This document shows positions 21,776-30,386 of a stretch of DNA of 31,127 bases, one piece after another. The first letter of the stretch is position 1. Every line of letters starts with the position of its first letter. The translations under genes were made by a program, and so were the position numbers. This DNA comes from JBEBSD01 sp040394475 (GTDB taxonomy: Bacteria > Bacteroidota > Bacteroidia > Cytophagales > Spirosomataceae): assembly GCA_040394475.1 (NCBI GenBank), contig JBEBSD010000072.1, positions 1 to 31,127 on the forward strand, read 5' to 3'. Under the pieces are notes generated by a model, which saw only the letters and a list, made by a program, of their open reading frames with translations, was not told the DNA's origin and ran no database searches.

Positions 21776-23263
21776 ATGAAAGCCCCTCACAGAAGAAATT
21801 TCAGACAACGGATCGGGCGTGTAGGCCTCTTTTTCCTGTTTGTAACGCTACAGGGTACCCATACCGGGGCATCGCGTTCGCCGTCCCTTCAAAAAAAATC
21901 ACCCAATATCATTATGATACTGGCCGATGATCTGGGTTGGACGGATCCGGGGTGCTTTGGAAGCGAGCTTCACGAAACCCCGAATATCGATCGATTGGCC
22001 AGGGAAGGGACGAAATTTACCACATTTTATGCGGCCAGTTCGGTCTGTACGCCGACAAGAGCTTCTATTCTCACCGGCAAATATCCTGCGAGGCTGCACC
22101 TAACGACCCATTACGAAAACTCGGTGGATTACTGGCGTAATAACGGCACACTTCCGCCGGATTCGTTACACCCGCTGACCGAAGCCAAAAGCATCGGAAA
22201 CCTGCCTCAGAAAGAAATTACGATTGCAGAAGCATTGAAGCAGTCTGGCTACCGGACAGCGCTGATCGGGAAGTGGCACCTGGGTAATTTCGAACACTAT
22301 CCTGAAAACCAGGGATTCGATGTCAATACCGGCGGCACTTCCTGGGGGGCTCCCGATACCTATTGGTATCCCTGGACAGGGAACAATTTTCAAAAGGAAC
22401 TTCGGTATATCCCGGGTCTGGTGCTGGGTGCATCGGACACCGCTTACCTCACCGACCGGCTAACAGACAAAGCCCTTGAAGTGATAGATGCCTGGAAAAA
22501 CGAGCCTTTTTTCCTTCTTCTATCCCACTATGCTCCCCATACTCCCATAGAAGCCCCGCAAGAGCTGGTCAGCTATTTCAAAAAAAAGGTGAAACCCGGC
22601 ATGAAACACCAAAACTATGAGTATGCAGCCATGATCGCGAGCCTCGACAACAGTGTAGGACGGATTCTGTCTAAACTTGATCAGGAAGATTTGAACGAGA
22701 ACACCATTGTGATCTTCCTGTCTGACAATGGCGGCCGCATCGGGAAGTACAAAGACTGGGAGACCGTAGCCAATAATTCACCATTAAGATCGGGAAAAGG
22801 GGCGCTGTATGAAGGCGGGATCAGAGTCCCGCTGGTGGTGAGATCGCCCGGAAGCCCGGCAGGCCGGACGAATGAATTTCCGCTGAGTACGATTGACTTG
22901 CTGCCCACGCTGCTGGATCTGGCAGGTATCAAACAGCTTGATGTGGACGGAAGCAGCTTTGCTTCCATTTTGTCCGGTAAAACCGACACGCTCGACCGGG
23001 ATTTCCTGTACTGGCATTACCCTCACTACTACCCCACGACAGCCCCGGTCAGCGCCGTACGGCACGGACCCTGGAAATTGCTGCATTTTTTTGAGGATAA
23101 AAGAGAGGAGTTATACCACCTGGAAAAAGACCCCGGAGAACAGCACAACCTGATCCATGAAAATCCCGAAATTGCGGGTCGTTTAAAGCGTCAGTTAGTC
23201 GGGTGGTGGCAGGATACCCGGGCGTTATTTCCCGAAGAGAACAAGCATTTCACGGGAAAATGA
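21776..23263 (+). CDS. Secreted sulfatase, type I (formylglycine) arylsulfatase family
   Basis: A 495-residue enzyme that hydrolyses sulfate esters. A basic start and hydrophobic stretch (GRVGLFFLFVTLQG, about 14-27) form a signal peptide. The calcium-binding Asp pair is at 51-52 (ILADDLGW). The maturation motif C-x-P-x-R is Cys91-T-P-T-Arg95, whose Cys must be converted to formylglycine. The conserved GKWHLG (165-170) and FLSDNGG (metal ligands Asp317, Asn318) are present. Length is normal. The substrate could be a sulfated polysaccharide or a small ester. The hybrid sensor-regulator follows on the same strand after 223 bp and may control it. No anaerobic sulfatase-maturating enzyme or FGE gene is in the window. 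Confidence 0.95.
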   Translation: MKAPHRRNFRQRIGRVGLFFLFVTLQGTHTGASRSPSLQKKSPNIIMILADDLGWTDPGCFGSELHETPNIDRLAREGTKFTTFYAASSVCTPTRASILTGKYPARLHLTTHYENSVDYWRNNGTLPPDSLHPLTEAKSIGNLPQKEITIAEALKQSGYRTALIGKWHLGNFEHYPENQGFDVNTGGTSWGAPDTYWYPWTGNNFQKELRYIPGLVLGASDTAYLTDRLTDKALEVIDAWKNEPFFLLLSHYAPHTPIEAPQELVSYFKKKVKPGMKHQNYEYAAMIASLDNSVGRILSKLDQEDLNENTIVIFLSDNGGRIGKYKDWETVANNSPLRSGKGALYEGGIRVPLVVRSPGSPAGRTNEFPLSTIDLLPTLLDLAGIKQLDVDGSSFASILSGKTDTLDRDFLYWHYPHYYPTTAPVSAVRHGPWKLLHFFEDKREELYHLEKDPGEQHNLIHENPEIAGRLKRQLVGWWQDTRALFPEENKHFTGK

Positions 23264-23486
23264 GATCGCCGGGACTGGGGGCAGCCGGCGGCCAGTTCCG
23301 CTTCGGTATTTCGTCCCGTAGCGCTGAGTTTATGGATTGCTTCAAGAGCCCGGATGGCGGCCGGCCCTGTCTTTTCCGGATCGGTATCCTGCCCCGCCTT
23401 TTACCTGGCGACTGCAACATTTTACCCCTCCAGGCCCGAACTCAACAGATCCGTTTTAATCAAGCGTAAAAGTCAATACTATCTGT

Positions 23487-26400
23487 ATGATGTGTTTTTC
23501 TAATCCCCTGATATGCAAAAGAGTATTAACCAGAATCCTTTCAGGCATAAAAACAGGTCTGTTGATTTTTCTTGGCTTCTCCTACGCAGCCGGACAAACT
23601 TTCCGTCATTTTTCCGGCGAAGAAGAATTTTCGCCGCGCGGTGCTATCTTGTCTATTACACAGGATTCAGAAGGTTTTATGTGGTTTGCTTCGCCACGGG
23701 GTTTGTATCGGTACGACGGCAGGAGTTTTAAAAAATATGGCCGGCCCCTGGCGGATTCCGCCTCTGCGTCTCCGCTCTATGTACATTGTGTGCAATCGGA
23801 TTCGAAAGGCAATATATGGGCAGGAACCGTGGAAGGTCTTTATTTGTACGACAAAGAAAAGGATGTCTTTTCTATTGTTTCCACCCACGACCCGCTTGAA
23901 AACAACAGCCTTAGTCATAACCAGGTGTATACTATTTTTGAGGATAAAAGGAAACAACTATGGGCGGGAACACCGGGCGGACTGGATCTGATAACGTTTA
24001 CCGATGGCAACGTGAAAATTGCCCGTAAGCTTCCCGCTGCTCTTACAGGCAGATCACGAGCCGTGCGAAGCATTGCGGAAGAGCCCGACGGCACCTTGTG
24101 GCTCGGGACATACGACGGTTTGATAAGATTTCGCAGTGAGAGCGACACGAAACTATTTAAACGGACATCCAAGGTTCCCTCTACAGTTCTTAATCAGTTT
24201 GTTGAAGTGTTTGTCGACAAAAAAGGCACCGTTTGGGTCGGCTCCAATGAGCCGGGCCTTGTTAAGTTCGACAAGGCTGATGAGGCGTTCGTATCCGTGG
24301 AGTCTTTTCGCGATCCGGTCGGTAACCTACCTGTTGTAAACAAAATCTGTGTCGATTCCAGGGGACGATATTGGCTGGCAACTGAATCGGGACTGGCCCG
24401 ATACGATCCGGACGGAAATTCCAGCCATTGGTACAGGCGTGACGCAAGTAATCCCTATTCGCTGTCAGATAATGTGCTCTACAGCCAATTTATCGACAAC
24501 CAGGGCGGGCTTTGGTTAGGTTCGTATTATTGGGGCGTCAATTACTGGCATCCGGATTCCCCCATGTTTTCCATCTGGCCCGCTGAAACGCACGCCGTTC
24601 CATATGATCATTTCTTAAACGGATGGGCGGGATCAACACCAAACGGGAGTACCTGGACACTAAGTAATGACCGTCGCAGCCTACTGATTATGGCCAAAAA
24701 TCAGGAGCAGTCCCGGCTCTACACGCTTACGATCCCTACCCCTGAAATATATCACCTTTTCATGTTGGATACTAACGGCGTTTTTTGGTGTGCAGGCCAA
24801 AAGGGCTTGTGCCGTGTGGATCTGAAACGCAACAGTACCAAATTCTTCTCTTTAAATCAGACAACAGGACGAACAAACAGCCTGACAAGGGACCAATCCG
24901 GCGTTATATGGTTGGGAGGCAGCTTCGGACTCCGGAAATTCAACGAATTAAATGGTACTTTCGAAACTGTTAAAACAATTAAGAATGAGGTCAGGGGCGT
25001 CTTTGAAGATTCACAAAAAAAGATTTGGGTAGGTTGCAAAGAAGCTGTTTTCCTCATCTCCTCTGAAGGTGCCCTGATCGATAGCTGCGAAACAGACGAT
25101 TACCTCAACAAATTCGTCGAGGATACTCATGGCAATATTTGGTCTGTTGTCAATAAAACGCTGGTTAAATTCGATTCAAAAGAAAACCGGCTGACTTTTG
25201 AAAAAGTATTGACAGGGGAGTTTTGGGGTATTGAGATCGACAAAAACGGATCTTTATGGTTATGCGAAGACACTAAGTTAAAAAGGTTCGATCCTGACAA
25301 AAAGCTGGTTCAAACCTTTGGTTATCGCGAAGGTCTGCCGCTAAACAGCCTGCTTGGGTATTCTGATCCCTTTAAAGACGGGGAATCATTTCTGTATTTT
25401 ACCACCAATAATGAGATATTCCGATTTGACCCCGCTGCGAATAAAAGCATAGACTCCCAGTCCCCGGTGGTACTGACCTCACTTAAACTATTCAACAGGC
25501 AGGTTAGTATGGGTGATAAAACGGGAATTCTTGAAAAGCCCGTCAATCAAACCCGAACGCTTCGTTTTCGCCACGATCAGAATGTATTTGCATTGGACTT
25601 CTCGCTGCTGAGCTTTTTCAAATCGGATGCTAACCAGTTTGCTTACCGGTTGAAAGGTTTTGACAAAGATTGGAATCTCGTCAGTATCCCCTCCGCAACC
25701 TATACCAACCTGCCTCCGGGTACTTACGAGTTCCAGGCTAAGGCTGCCAATGGGGACGGAATCTGGACTAACAAGCCATTGGAACTAGCGATTATCATAC
25801 TACCTCCCTGGTGGAAAACCTGGTATGCCTATCTGTTCTATTTCCTCTTCGCGGCGGCGGCTGTTTACGGCGTCACCCGGTTCTTTTGGCTCAGAAGCGC
25901 CTTTGAAAAGGAAAATGAACTGTACCAGTCAAAAATTGACTTCTTTACCAATATTTCTCACGAAATCCGGACACACCTGACCTTGATCAGCGGTCCATTG
26001 GAAAAAGCATTTCAAAGTTCACTGACAGGCAGCGATACACGGAATTTTCTGACCTATACCAAAAACAATACCGACAAGCTGCTCCACCTGGTCAACGAGC
26101 TCCTCGACTTCAGGAAAATGCAAAGCGGTAAAACCCGGCTGCAGGTGGCGGAGCACGATGTGGTCAGGGTGATCAGGAATGTGCTGGCCGCGTTTGAACA
26201 TGTCGCTGATGAAAAGGAAATTTCTGTTGATATCGTTGCCCCCGAAAATCGCGTTTTATTGTGGTTTGACCGCTCTCAATTACAGAAGGTTTTCTATAAC
26301 CTGTTGGGCAACGCCTTCAAGTTCACCCCTGATAACGGGCGGGTCAGGATTGTTATCAACGAAGGTTTTAACGAAGTCACTATCACAATTACGGACAATG

Positions 26401-27515
26401 GGCCGGGCATTGCACCTAAATACCTGGGGCGGATTTTTACCAGCTTCTTCCAGGTCAATGATAACGGAAGTAACAGCCAAAATACCGGCTATGGCATAGG
26501 CCTGGCCTTGTCCAGGAGTATTATCGACAGACACCGCGGCGATCTTTCAGTGACCAGCAGACAAAAAAGCGACTCAGGCTACGGCGAGACCACTTTCACC
26601 ATCAGATTAATGACCGGAAACTGGTATTCGGATGACTCGGACATCGTCGTGGCTTTATCAGACAGTACTGCGGTACCGCCCCAAACGAACGACTATCCGG
26701 TATCGGAACAAGATGCAACCTCAGACCGCGAGTCTACGCTTCTGATCATAGAAGACAACGACGAACTGCGATCATTTGCAGTTGAGTTATTCCGCGACAG
26801 TTACCGGGTTTTAGAAGCGGCCGACGGCCGGAACGGACTTTCAATTGCACAAAAGCATATGCCCGACGTAATCGTTTGCGACGTAATGATGCCCGAAATG
26901 AACGGACTCGAAGTATGCAGGAAACTTAGGAGTGACTTCACCACAAGGCATATACCGATCATACTGATATCGGCGCGAAGCGCTGCGGTGCAAATGCTCG
27001 AAGGGCTTGAATCCGGCGCAGACGACTACCTGATAAAACCCTTTGATTTCAAAATCCTTGACGCAAAGATCAGGACGCAGCTCAGGACCAGGGAAGCTGT
27101 CAGGTTACAATACAGCCGGATCGTTTCATTCGGGCCCGGCCCGCTGGAAATAAAAGATCCCGACAGCGAATTCATTGAAAAACTAAGGGACCTGGTAGTT
27201 CAAAACCTGTCGGATACCGGTTTTGGCGTAGAGCAGATGGCATTTCAAATGGGGGCGAGCGTTTCGGTTTTATACCGGAAACTCCGGGCGCTTACAGGAA
27301 TGACCGTCAATAGTTTTACAAAAAATATACGCATGAAAAGGGCCCGCCAGCTACTGGAATCCGGCCACTATAACGTAAGCGAGGTTGCGAATGAGGTTGG
27401 GTACGATGATACCCAATATTTCAGCAGGGAATACAAAAAGACGTTTGGCAAGGCGCCAAGCGAAACAAGAAAGACGGGGTTAGAGAATAATAGCGGAGGA
27501 GAGTCAGCACCGTAA
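23487..27515 (+). CDS. Hybrid two-component sensor/response regulator (HTCS) with AraC output
   Basis: A 1342-residue single-chain signalling protein. An N-terminal signal/anchor (about 20-37) is followed by a periplasmic sensor of a dozen or more reg_prop blades (e.g. GNIWAGTVEGLYLYD, GTLWLGTYDGLIRF, GVIWLGGSFGLRKF), likely two beta-propellers. A Y_Y_Y domain ends near residue 770 (NLPPGTYEFQAKAAN), followed by one membrane helix (about 778-800). The kinase part has the H-box around His825 and the ATPase N-box LLGNAFKFTP, with GPGI and GYGIGLAL. The receiver phospho-acceptor is Asp1132 (VCDVMMPEMNG), and the C-terminal AraC helix-turn-helix follows. His830 replaces the usual Pro of HEIRTPL. 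HTCS proteins sense glycans and switch on adjacent utilisation genes, and the sulfatase upstream is the only candidate target here. Confidence 0.96.
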   Translation: MMCFSNPLICKRVLTRILSGIKTGLLIFLGFSYAAGQTFRHFSGEEEFSPRGAILSITQDSEGFMWFASPRGLYRYDGRSFKKYGRPLADSASASPLYVHCVQSDSKGNIWAGTVEGLYLYDKEKDVFSIVSTHDPLENNSLSHNQVYTIFEDKRKQLWAGTPGGLDLITFTDGNVKIARKLPAALTGRSRAVRSIAEEPDGTLWLGTYDGLIRFRSESDTKLFKRTSKVPSTVLNQFVEVFVDKKGTVWVGSNEPGLVKFDKADEAFVSVESFRDPVGNLPVVNKICVDSRGRYWLATESGLARYDPDGNSSHWYRRDASNPYSLSDNVLYSQFIDNQGGLWLGSYYWGVNYWHPDSPMFSIWPAETHAVPYDHFLNGWAGSTPNGSTWTLSNDRRSLLIMAKNQEQSRLYTLTIPTPEIYHLFMLDTNGVFWCAGQKGLCRVDLKRNSTKFFSLNQTTGRTNSLTRDQSGVIWLGGSFGLRKFNELNGTFETVKTIKNEVRGVFEDSQKKIWVGCKEAVFLISSEGALIDSCETDDYLNKFVEDTHGNIWSVVNKTLVKFDSKENRLTFEKVLTGEFWGIEIDKNGSLWLCEDTKLKRFDPDKKLVQTFGYREGLPLNSLLGYSDPFKDGESFLYFTTNNEIFRFDPAANKSIDSQSPVVLTSLKLFNRQVSMGDKTGILEKPVNQTRTLRFRHDQNVFALDFSLLSFFKSDANQFAYRLKGFDKDWNLVSIPSATYTNLPPGTYEFQAKAANGDGIWTNKPLELAIIILPPWWKTWYAYLFYFLFAAAAVYGVTRFFWLRSAFEKENELYQSKIDFFTNISHEIRTHLTLISGPLEKAFQSSLTGSDTRNFLTYTKNNTDKLLHLVNELLDFRKMQSGKTRLQVAEHDVVRVIRNVLAAFEHVADEKEISVDIVAPENRVLLWFDRSQLQKVFYNLLGNAFKFTPDNGRVRIVINEGFNEVTITITDNGPGIAPKYLGRIFTSFFQVNDNGSNSQNTGYGIGLALSRSIIDRHRGDLSVTSRQKSDSGYGETTFTIRLMTGNWYSDDSDIVVALSDSTAVPPQTNDYPVSEQDATSDRESTLLIIEDNDELRSFAVELFRDSYRVLEAADGRNGLSIAQKHMPDVIVCDVMMPEMNGLEVCRKLRSDFTTRHIPIILISARSAAVQMLEGLESGADDYLIKPFDFKILDAKIRTQLRTREAVRLQYSRIVSFGPGPLEIKDPDSEFIEKLRDLVVQNLSDTGFGVEQMAFQMGASVSVLYRKLRALTGMTVNSFTKNIRMKRARQLLESGHYNVSEVANEVGYDDTQYFSREYKKTFGKAPSETRKTGLENNSGGESAP

Positions 27516-27533
27516 AGCGCGAACAAAAGCATA

Positions 27534-27562
27534 GGGGGAGCTGCGCGGGTGCAGTCTCCCCC
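27534..27562. terminator. Hairpin terminator between HTCS and the converging T9SS gene
   Basis: GGGGGAG-CTGC and GCAG-T-CTCCCCC pair around GCGGGT, giving an 11-bp G/C-rich stem with one bulged T. The stem is followed by CTTTATA on the plus strand. It sits 19 bases after the HTCS stop and about 49 bases beyond the T9SS gene's end, so it may serve both genes. Confidence 0.75.
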
Positions 27563-27610
27563 CTTTATACATCGAGGACGGCATTACGTACTTGCTAACA
27601 GCCATTACAG

Positions 27611-29590
27611 CTATTTCACAACAAAGGTTTTAGAAGCGGATTCGCCATTGGCCGTCGCTAAGCGCAGAACGTATACTCCGCTTGCCAGTGTGCTGACGTC
27701 AAGCGTATTTTCATTGAGCATTTTACCGGGCAGTTCCCTTCCTGTCAGGGTGTATACTCGTGCCACAACACCCTGTAAATCAGCTGAATCTATAACGAGT
27801 GCACCATTGGTCACCGGGTTGGGATAAACGTATAAGCCGGGATTGCCTGCCCTCGCTGATACGATCTGGCTGTAAGCGAAGCTGCCGTCGAAGTCAATCT
27901 GCTTCAGGCGGTAGTGGTTTACACCTGAAAAAGGCTTTGAGTCTATAAAACTGTAATTCGCAGCGCCAGTATTGTTTCCGTCGTTCGAAATACTGTTTAT
28001 AAAGCCAATGGTTTCCCAGGTGCCGGCAATATTGCCCCGTTGGATTTCAAACCCCCTGTTATTGGTTTCCAGGACAGTTGCCCAGCCCAATAGAATATTT
28101 TGATTTTCGTTGGTGGCGTTAAACCTGATCAGTGAAACAGGCAGAAGAGCTCTCCAGGAACCTGAAGCTTCGGCATTAGGGAACACTTGCTCCACTACAC
28201 TATACCCGATAAAGTCCTGAAAGAGATCCGTACCTGTTTTTTCGCAGGGAATAAAGTACGTAAAGTTGTCAGGATTCCAATAATCTGTAATTGTACCAAA
28301 AACAGCCTTCAGGGTAGCGGACTGTTCTGTGGCACTTATTGCCGTAATTTGAACTATTGCCGGTGAAGAGGAGATGTCCAGATAATTACCTGAATAGGTA
28401 GCCCCTGTTACTTCGCTGATTGTAATGCCTGCCGGTACATCCAGCTTTACCTGCAGAGGAGCGGTGCCGCCGGTTATGGTTAACGTAAATACAATAGTAT
28501 TTCCGGGTTGTACTGATGCCGGAGCCGCCGTCATTGAAAGGGACGGGGCCGCGGGTAAGGGAGAAGGGATATCCGGCACTGCCGCCTGAGCCTGACCGTA
28601 AAGCGTACCTGCCCAGTTCCCGTTGTAAGTTGTTCCCATAGCGCTCCAGACCGCATCCCGTATTTGCAGATTCTCTGCTCTGGTGGAGTTCGGAGCGTTG
28701 GCCAACAGCCATGCTACACGGGCCATTTTGAGCTGCTGCACATTCCAGGCGCTACCCAGACGGTCAAAGTTACTTTTATCAGTTTCCGGTTCGAAGTTAA
28801 CTTCACCAGGATAGGTATTCATCGATACGCCGATTTGGTCTCTTTCGTGGATGGTACAATGGGCTATCTCGGAACTGACAAAAGTCCGGTCCGCATCGAA
28901 ATACCCGATGCAGATAGGAAGTGTATTGGAGGTAGCCAACGTAAAGTCATCTATAAACGTATATGAATCGGGCTGGACAAAATCAGTCCATACCGCAACT
29001 TCCTGGTTGAAGCAGGAAGTCACTAGCTGGTCACCGGTCATAAACCGTATTTCCACGTTAAAATTACCGCTTGCAGCCGGCGTCGGGCTGCTGAAACGAA
29101 CGGTAACAGGTCCATCGTATGAAACGGAAGTGCCTTCATAGGTTGTACGGTTTATTTCAGTGATTGTGATCTGGGGTTCACCGGATGCCAGGGCTCCCTG
29201 AAAGATCTCGATTTTCGCCCCGGACGCCACGAGTGAAAGTAGCTCGAGCCGGAGGGCTACTCCGCCGGATATTCCATTTGGCAGCAAGGGATAAAGCGTA
29301 ACCGTATTATTCGGGTAAATCAGGGATGCGTCGGCAAAATTATAAAGATATCCGACTGTCCCCTTCTGTTGACCGCTATGTCCTTCAGGCACTATACCGG
29401 GATAAATAGTATGTGACTGGCCCGTTAAGAAGCCCAGATTACGACTGATTGTACCGCCTCCGGGATCGGGACACACGACAGACTGGGCCTTGACAAAAAC
29501 CGGGGATAAAAGCAAAGAAATACACAGCAGCAGAGCGCCGAAGCTTATACCTTGTTTGGTCGGGATAAAATAATGGTAGTAGTTCATCAT
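27611..29590 (-). CDS. Large secreted protein with T9SS type A sorting domain
   Basis: A 659-residue protein. It has an N-terminal signal (GALLLCISLLLSPVFVKAQ, cleaved near residue 36). A beta-rich region of unknown family follows (about 40-340), with several Cys and a helical stretch (QQLKMARVAWLLANAP). Next comes an Ig-like repeat around 350-450 (SVQPGNTIVFTLTI). The common pre-sorting module PVSLIRFNATNENQNILLGW...NHYRLKQIDFDGSFAYSQIV (about 480-580) follows. The C-terminal type IX sorting domain (585-659) has YPNPV, DVSTLASGVYVLRL and the terminal KTFVVK. It should cross the outer membrane by T9SS and be anchored to or released from the surface. It starts with ATG at 29590 and converges on the HTCS gene. 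It may be an adhesin or matrix protein. No enzyme motif is seen. Confidence 0.9.
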   Translation of the reverse strand: MMNYYHYFIPTKQGISFGALLLCISLLLSPVFVKAQSVVCPDPGGGTISRNLGFLTGQSHTIYPGIVPEGHSGQQKGTVGYLYNFADASLIYPNNTVTLYPLLPNGISGGVALRLELLSLVASGAKIEIFQGALASGEPQITITEINRTTYEGTSVSYDGPVTVRFSSPTPAASGNFNVEIRFMTGDQLVTSCFNQEVAVWTDFVQPDSYTFIDDFTLATSNTLPICIGYFDADRTFVSSEIAHCTIHERDQIGVSMNTYPGEVNFEPETDKSNFDRLGSAWNVQQLKMARVAWLLANAPNSTRAENLQIRDAVWSAMGTTYNGNWAGTLYGQAQAAVPDIPSPLPAAPSLSMTAAPASVQPGNTIVFTLTITGGTAPLQVKLDVPAGITISEVTGATYSGNYLDISSSPAIVQITAISATEQSATLKAVFGTITDYWNPDNFTYFIPCEKTGTDLFQDFIGYSVVEQVFPNAEASGSWRALLPVSLIRFNATNENQNILLGWATVLETNNRGFEIQRGNIAGTWETIGFINSISNDGNNTGAANYSFIDSKPFSGVNHYRLKQIDFDGSFAYSQIVSARAGNPGLYVYPNPVTNGALVIDSADLQGVVARVYTLTGRELPGKMLNENTLDVSTLASGVYVLRLATANGESASKTFVVK

Positions 29591-30056
29591 AAAATAGATA
29601 GGTTTATAGACATTTGGTGTTGTAAGTAATAGCGTTCAGCACTCCTGATCTTTCAAAAACCGGCTTCATAAATCCCACGAAACAATACCAATAAAGTAGG
29701 AGGATTCATAAAACAAATTAAGCGGATATCTTCGCTTTTGACAGTAGACAATCCTGTCAAGTTCAGTAGAATAAATTGTAAAAGAGAGGCGTAAGAGAAG
29801 ATTTTGACAATAATCCGTTCAACCTTAACATCGCCGGGCTGCTTCTGACCCAAACAGTACAGTTTCCTCCATGGGGGGAGATTTAAGTCCTGGCATTGCG
29901 AAAACAGTCAAAATTTGTGATTTGCCGGTAAGATAAACCCGGGCCTGTGGTTGGCTGATCTGTTCTCCGCAATGGCAAACCGTGCATGATATGCTTTGAC
30001 AGGTTTTCCACTTATTCTTGGCAAGAAAATCAAATATGGAAGCAAAGTTTTATCGA

Positions 30057-30064
30057 TAATTTTG
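30057..30064 (+). promoter_or_regulatory. Candidate -7 promoter element upstream of the LuxR-type gene
   Basis: TAATTTTG, followed by CA, matches TAnnTTTG exactly. Use of it would give a leader of about 320 bases to the chosen start at 30387, or about 80 bases if a start near 30150 were used. No TTG box is seen at the usual spacing. Confidence 0.35.
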
Positions 30065-30223
30065 CAAATACATGTTAAGCCGTTGTAATGCGATAGCTGT
30101 TATTCTATATGGGAATTATTAGTCACTAAACTTTTTATTACCGCTATGAATGAAAAGTTTCACACAAGGCATAACTCATGGCGCCATTGCCGCTGGCACA
30201 GGAGGGCCTGTTTTGGGGTCTAA

Positions 30224-30243
30224 TGCAGGTGTAAGTACCTGCA
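30224..30243. promoter_or_regulatory. Dyad TGCAGGT-N6-ACCTGCA upstream of the LuxR-type gene
   Basis: A perfect 7-bp inverted repeat with a GTAAGT spacer lies between the candidate promoter and the regulator start. It has the size of an operator for a helix-turn-helix dimer. No T run follows, which argues against a terminator. Confidence 0.35.
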
Positions 30244-30386
30244 GGACAATACATCCTCCAGGGAAACACATACGGCATCGCCGATTGATAGCACAAACTA
30301 ACACTACAATAATGAATGATACTGACGGACGGCTGCGTGAACCGAAGCAGCCCAATGCCGCGATAGCGGAGGGAAGGCGCAAGAGA

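Larger units (their letters stand above)
29591..30386. other. Long intergenic region with dyads and a candidate promoter
   Basis: The gap of about 800 bases lies between the T9SS gene (minus) and the LuxR-type gene (plus). It contains a spaced dyad TTGACAG-N9-CTGTCAA (29738-29760), a TAATTTTG element (30057-30064) and a second dyad TGCAGGT-N6-ACCTGCA (30224-30243). An in-frame extension of the regulator from 30150 has no domain-like content and is judged non-coding. Otherwise nothing is recognised. Confidence 0.5.

Noticed and set aside
21536..21808. Minus-strand frame of about 90 codons across the heptamer array
   Set aside because: Its Ser/Phe/Arg-rich repeat content is translated heptamers, and it overlaps the sulfatase start.
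23264..23486. Small gene between the sulfatase and HTCS
   Set aside because: The available frame overlaps the sulfatase end and has no domain, signal or conserved pattern. It appears to be plain G/C-rich spacer.
30150..30386. N-terminal extension of the LuxR-type regulator
   Set aside because: The extra ~79 residues precede the natural receiver start, are low in hydrophobic pattern, and cover a dyad that looks regulatory.
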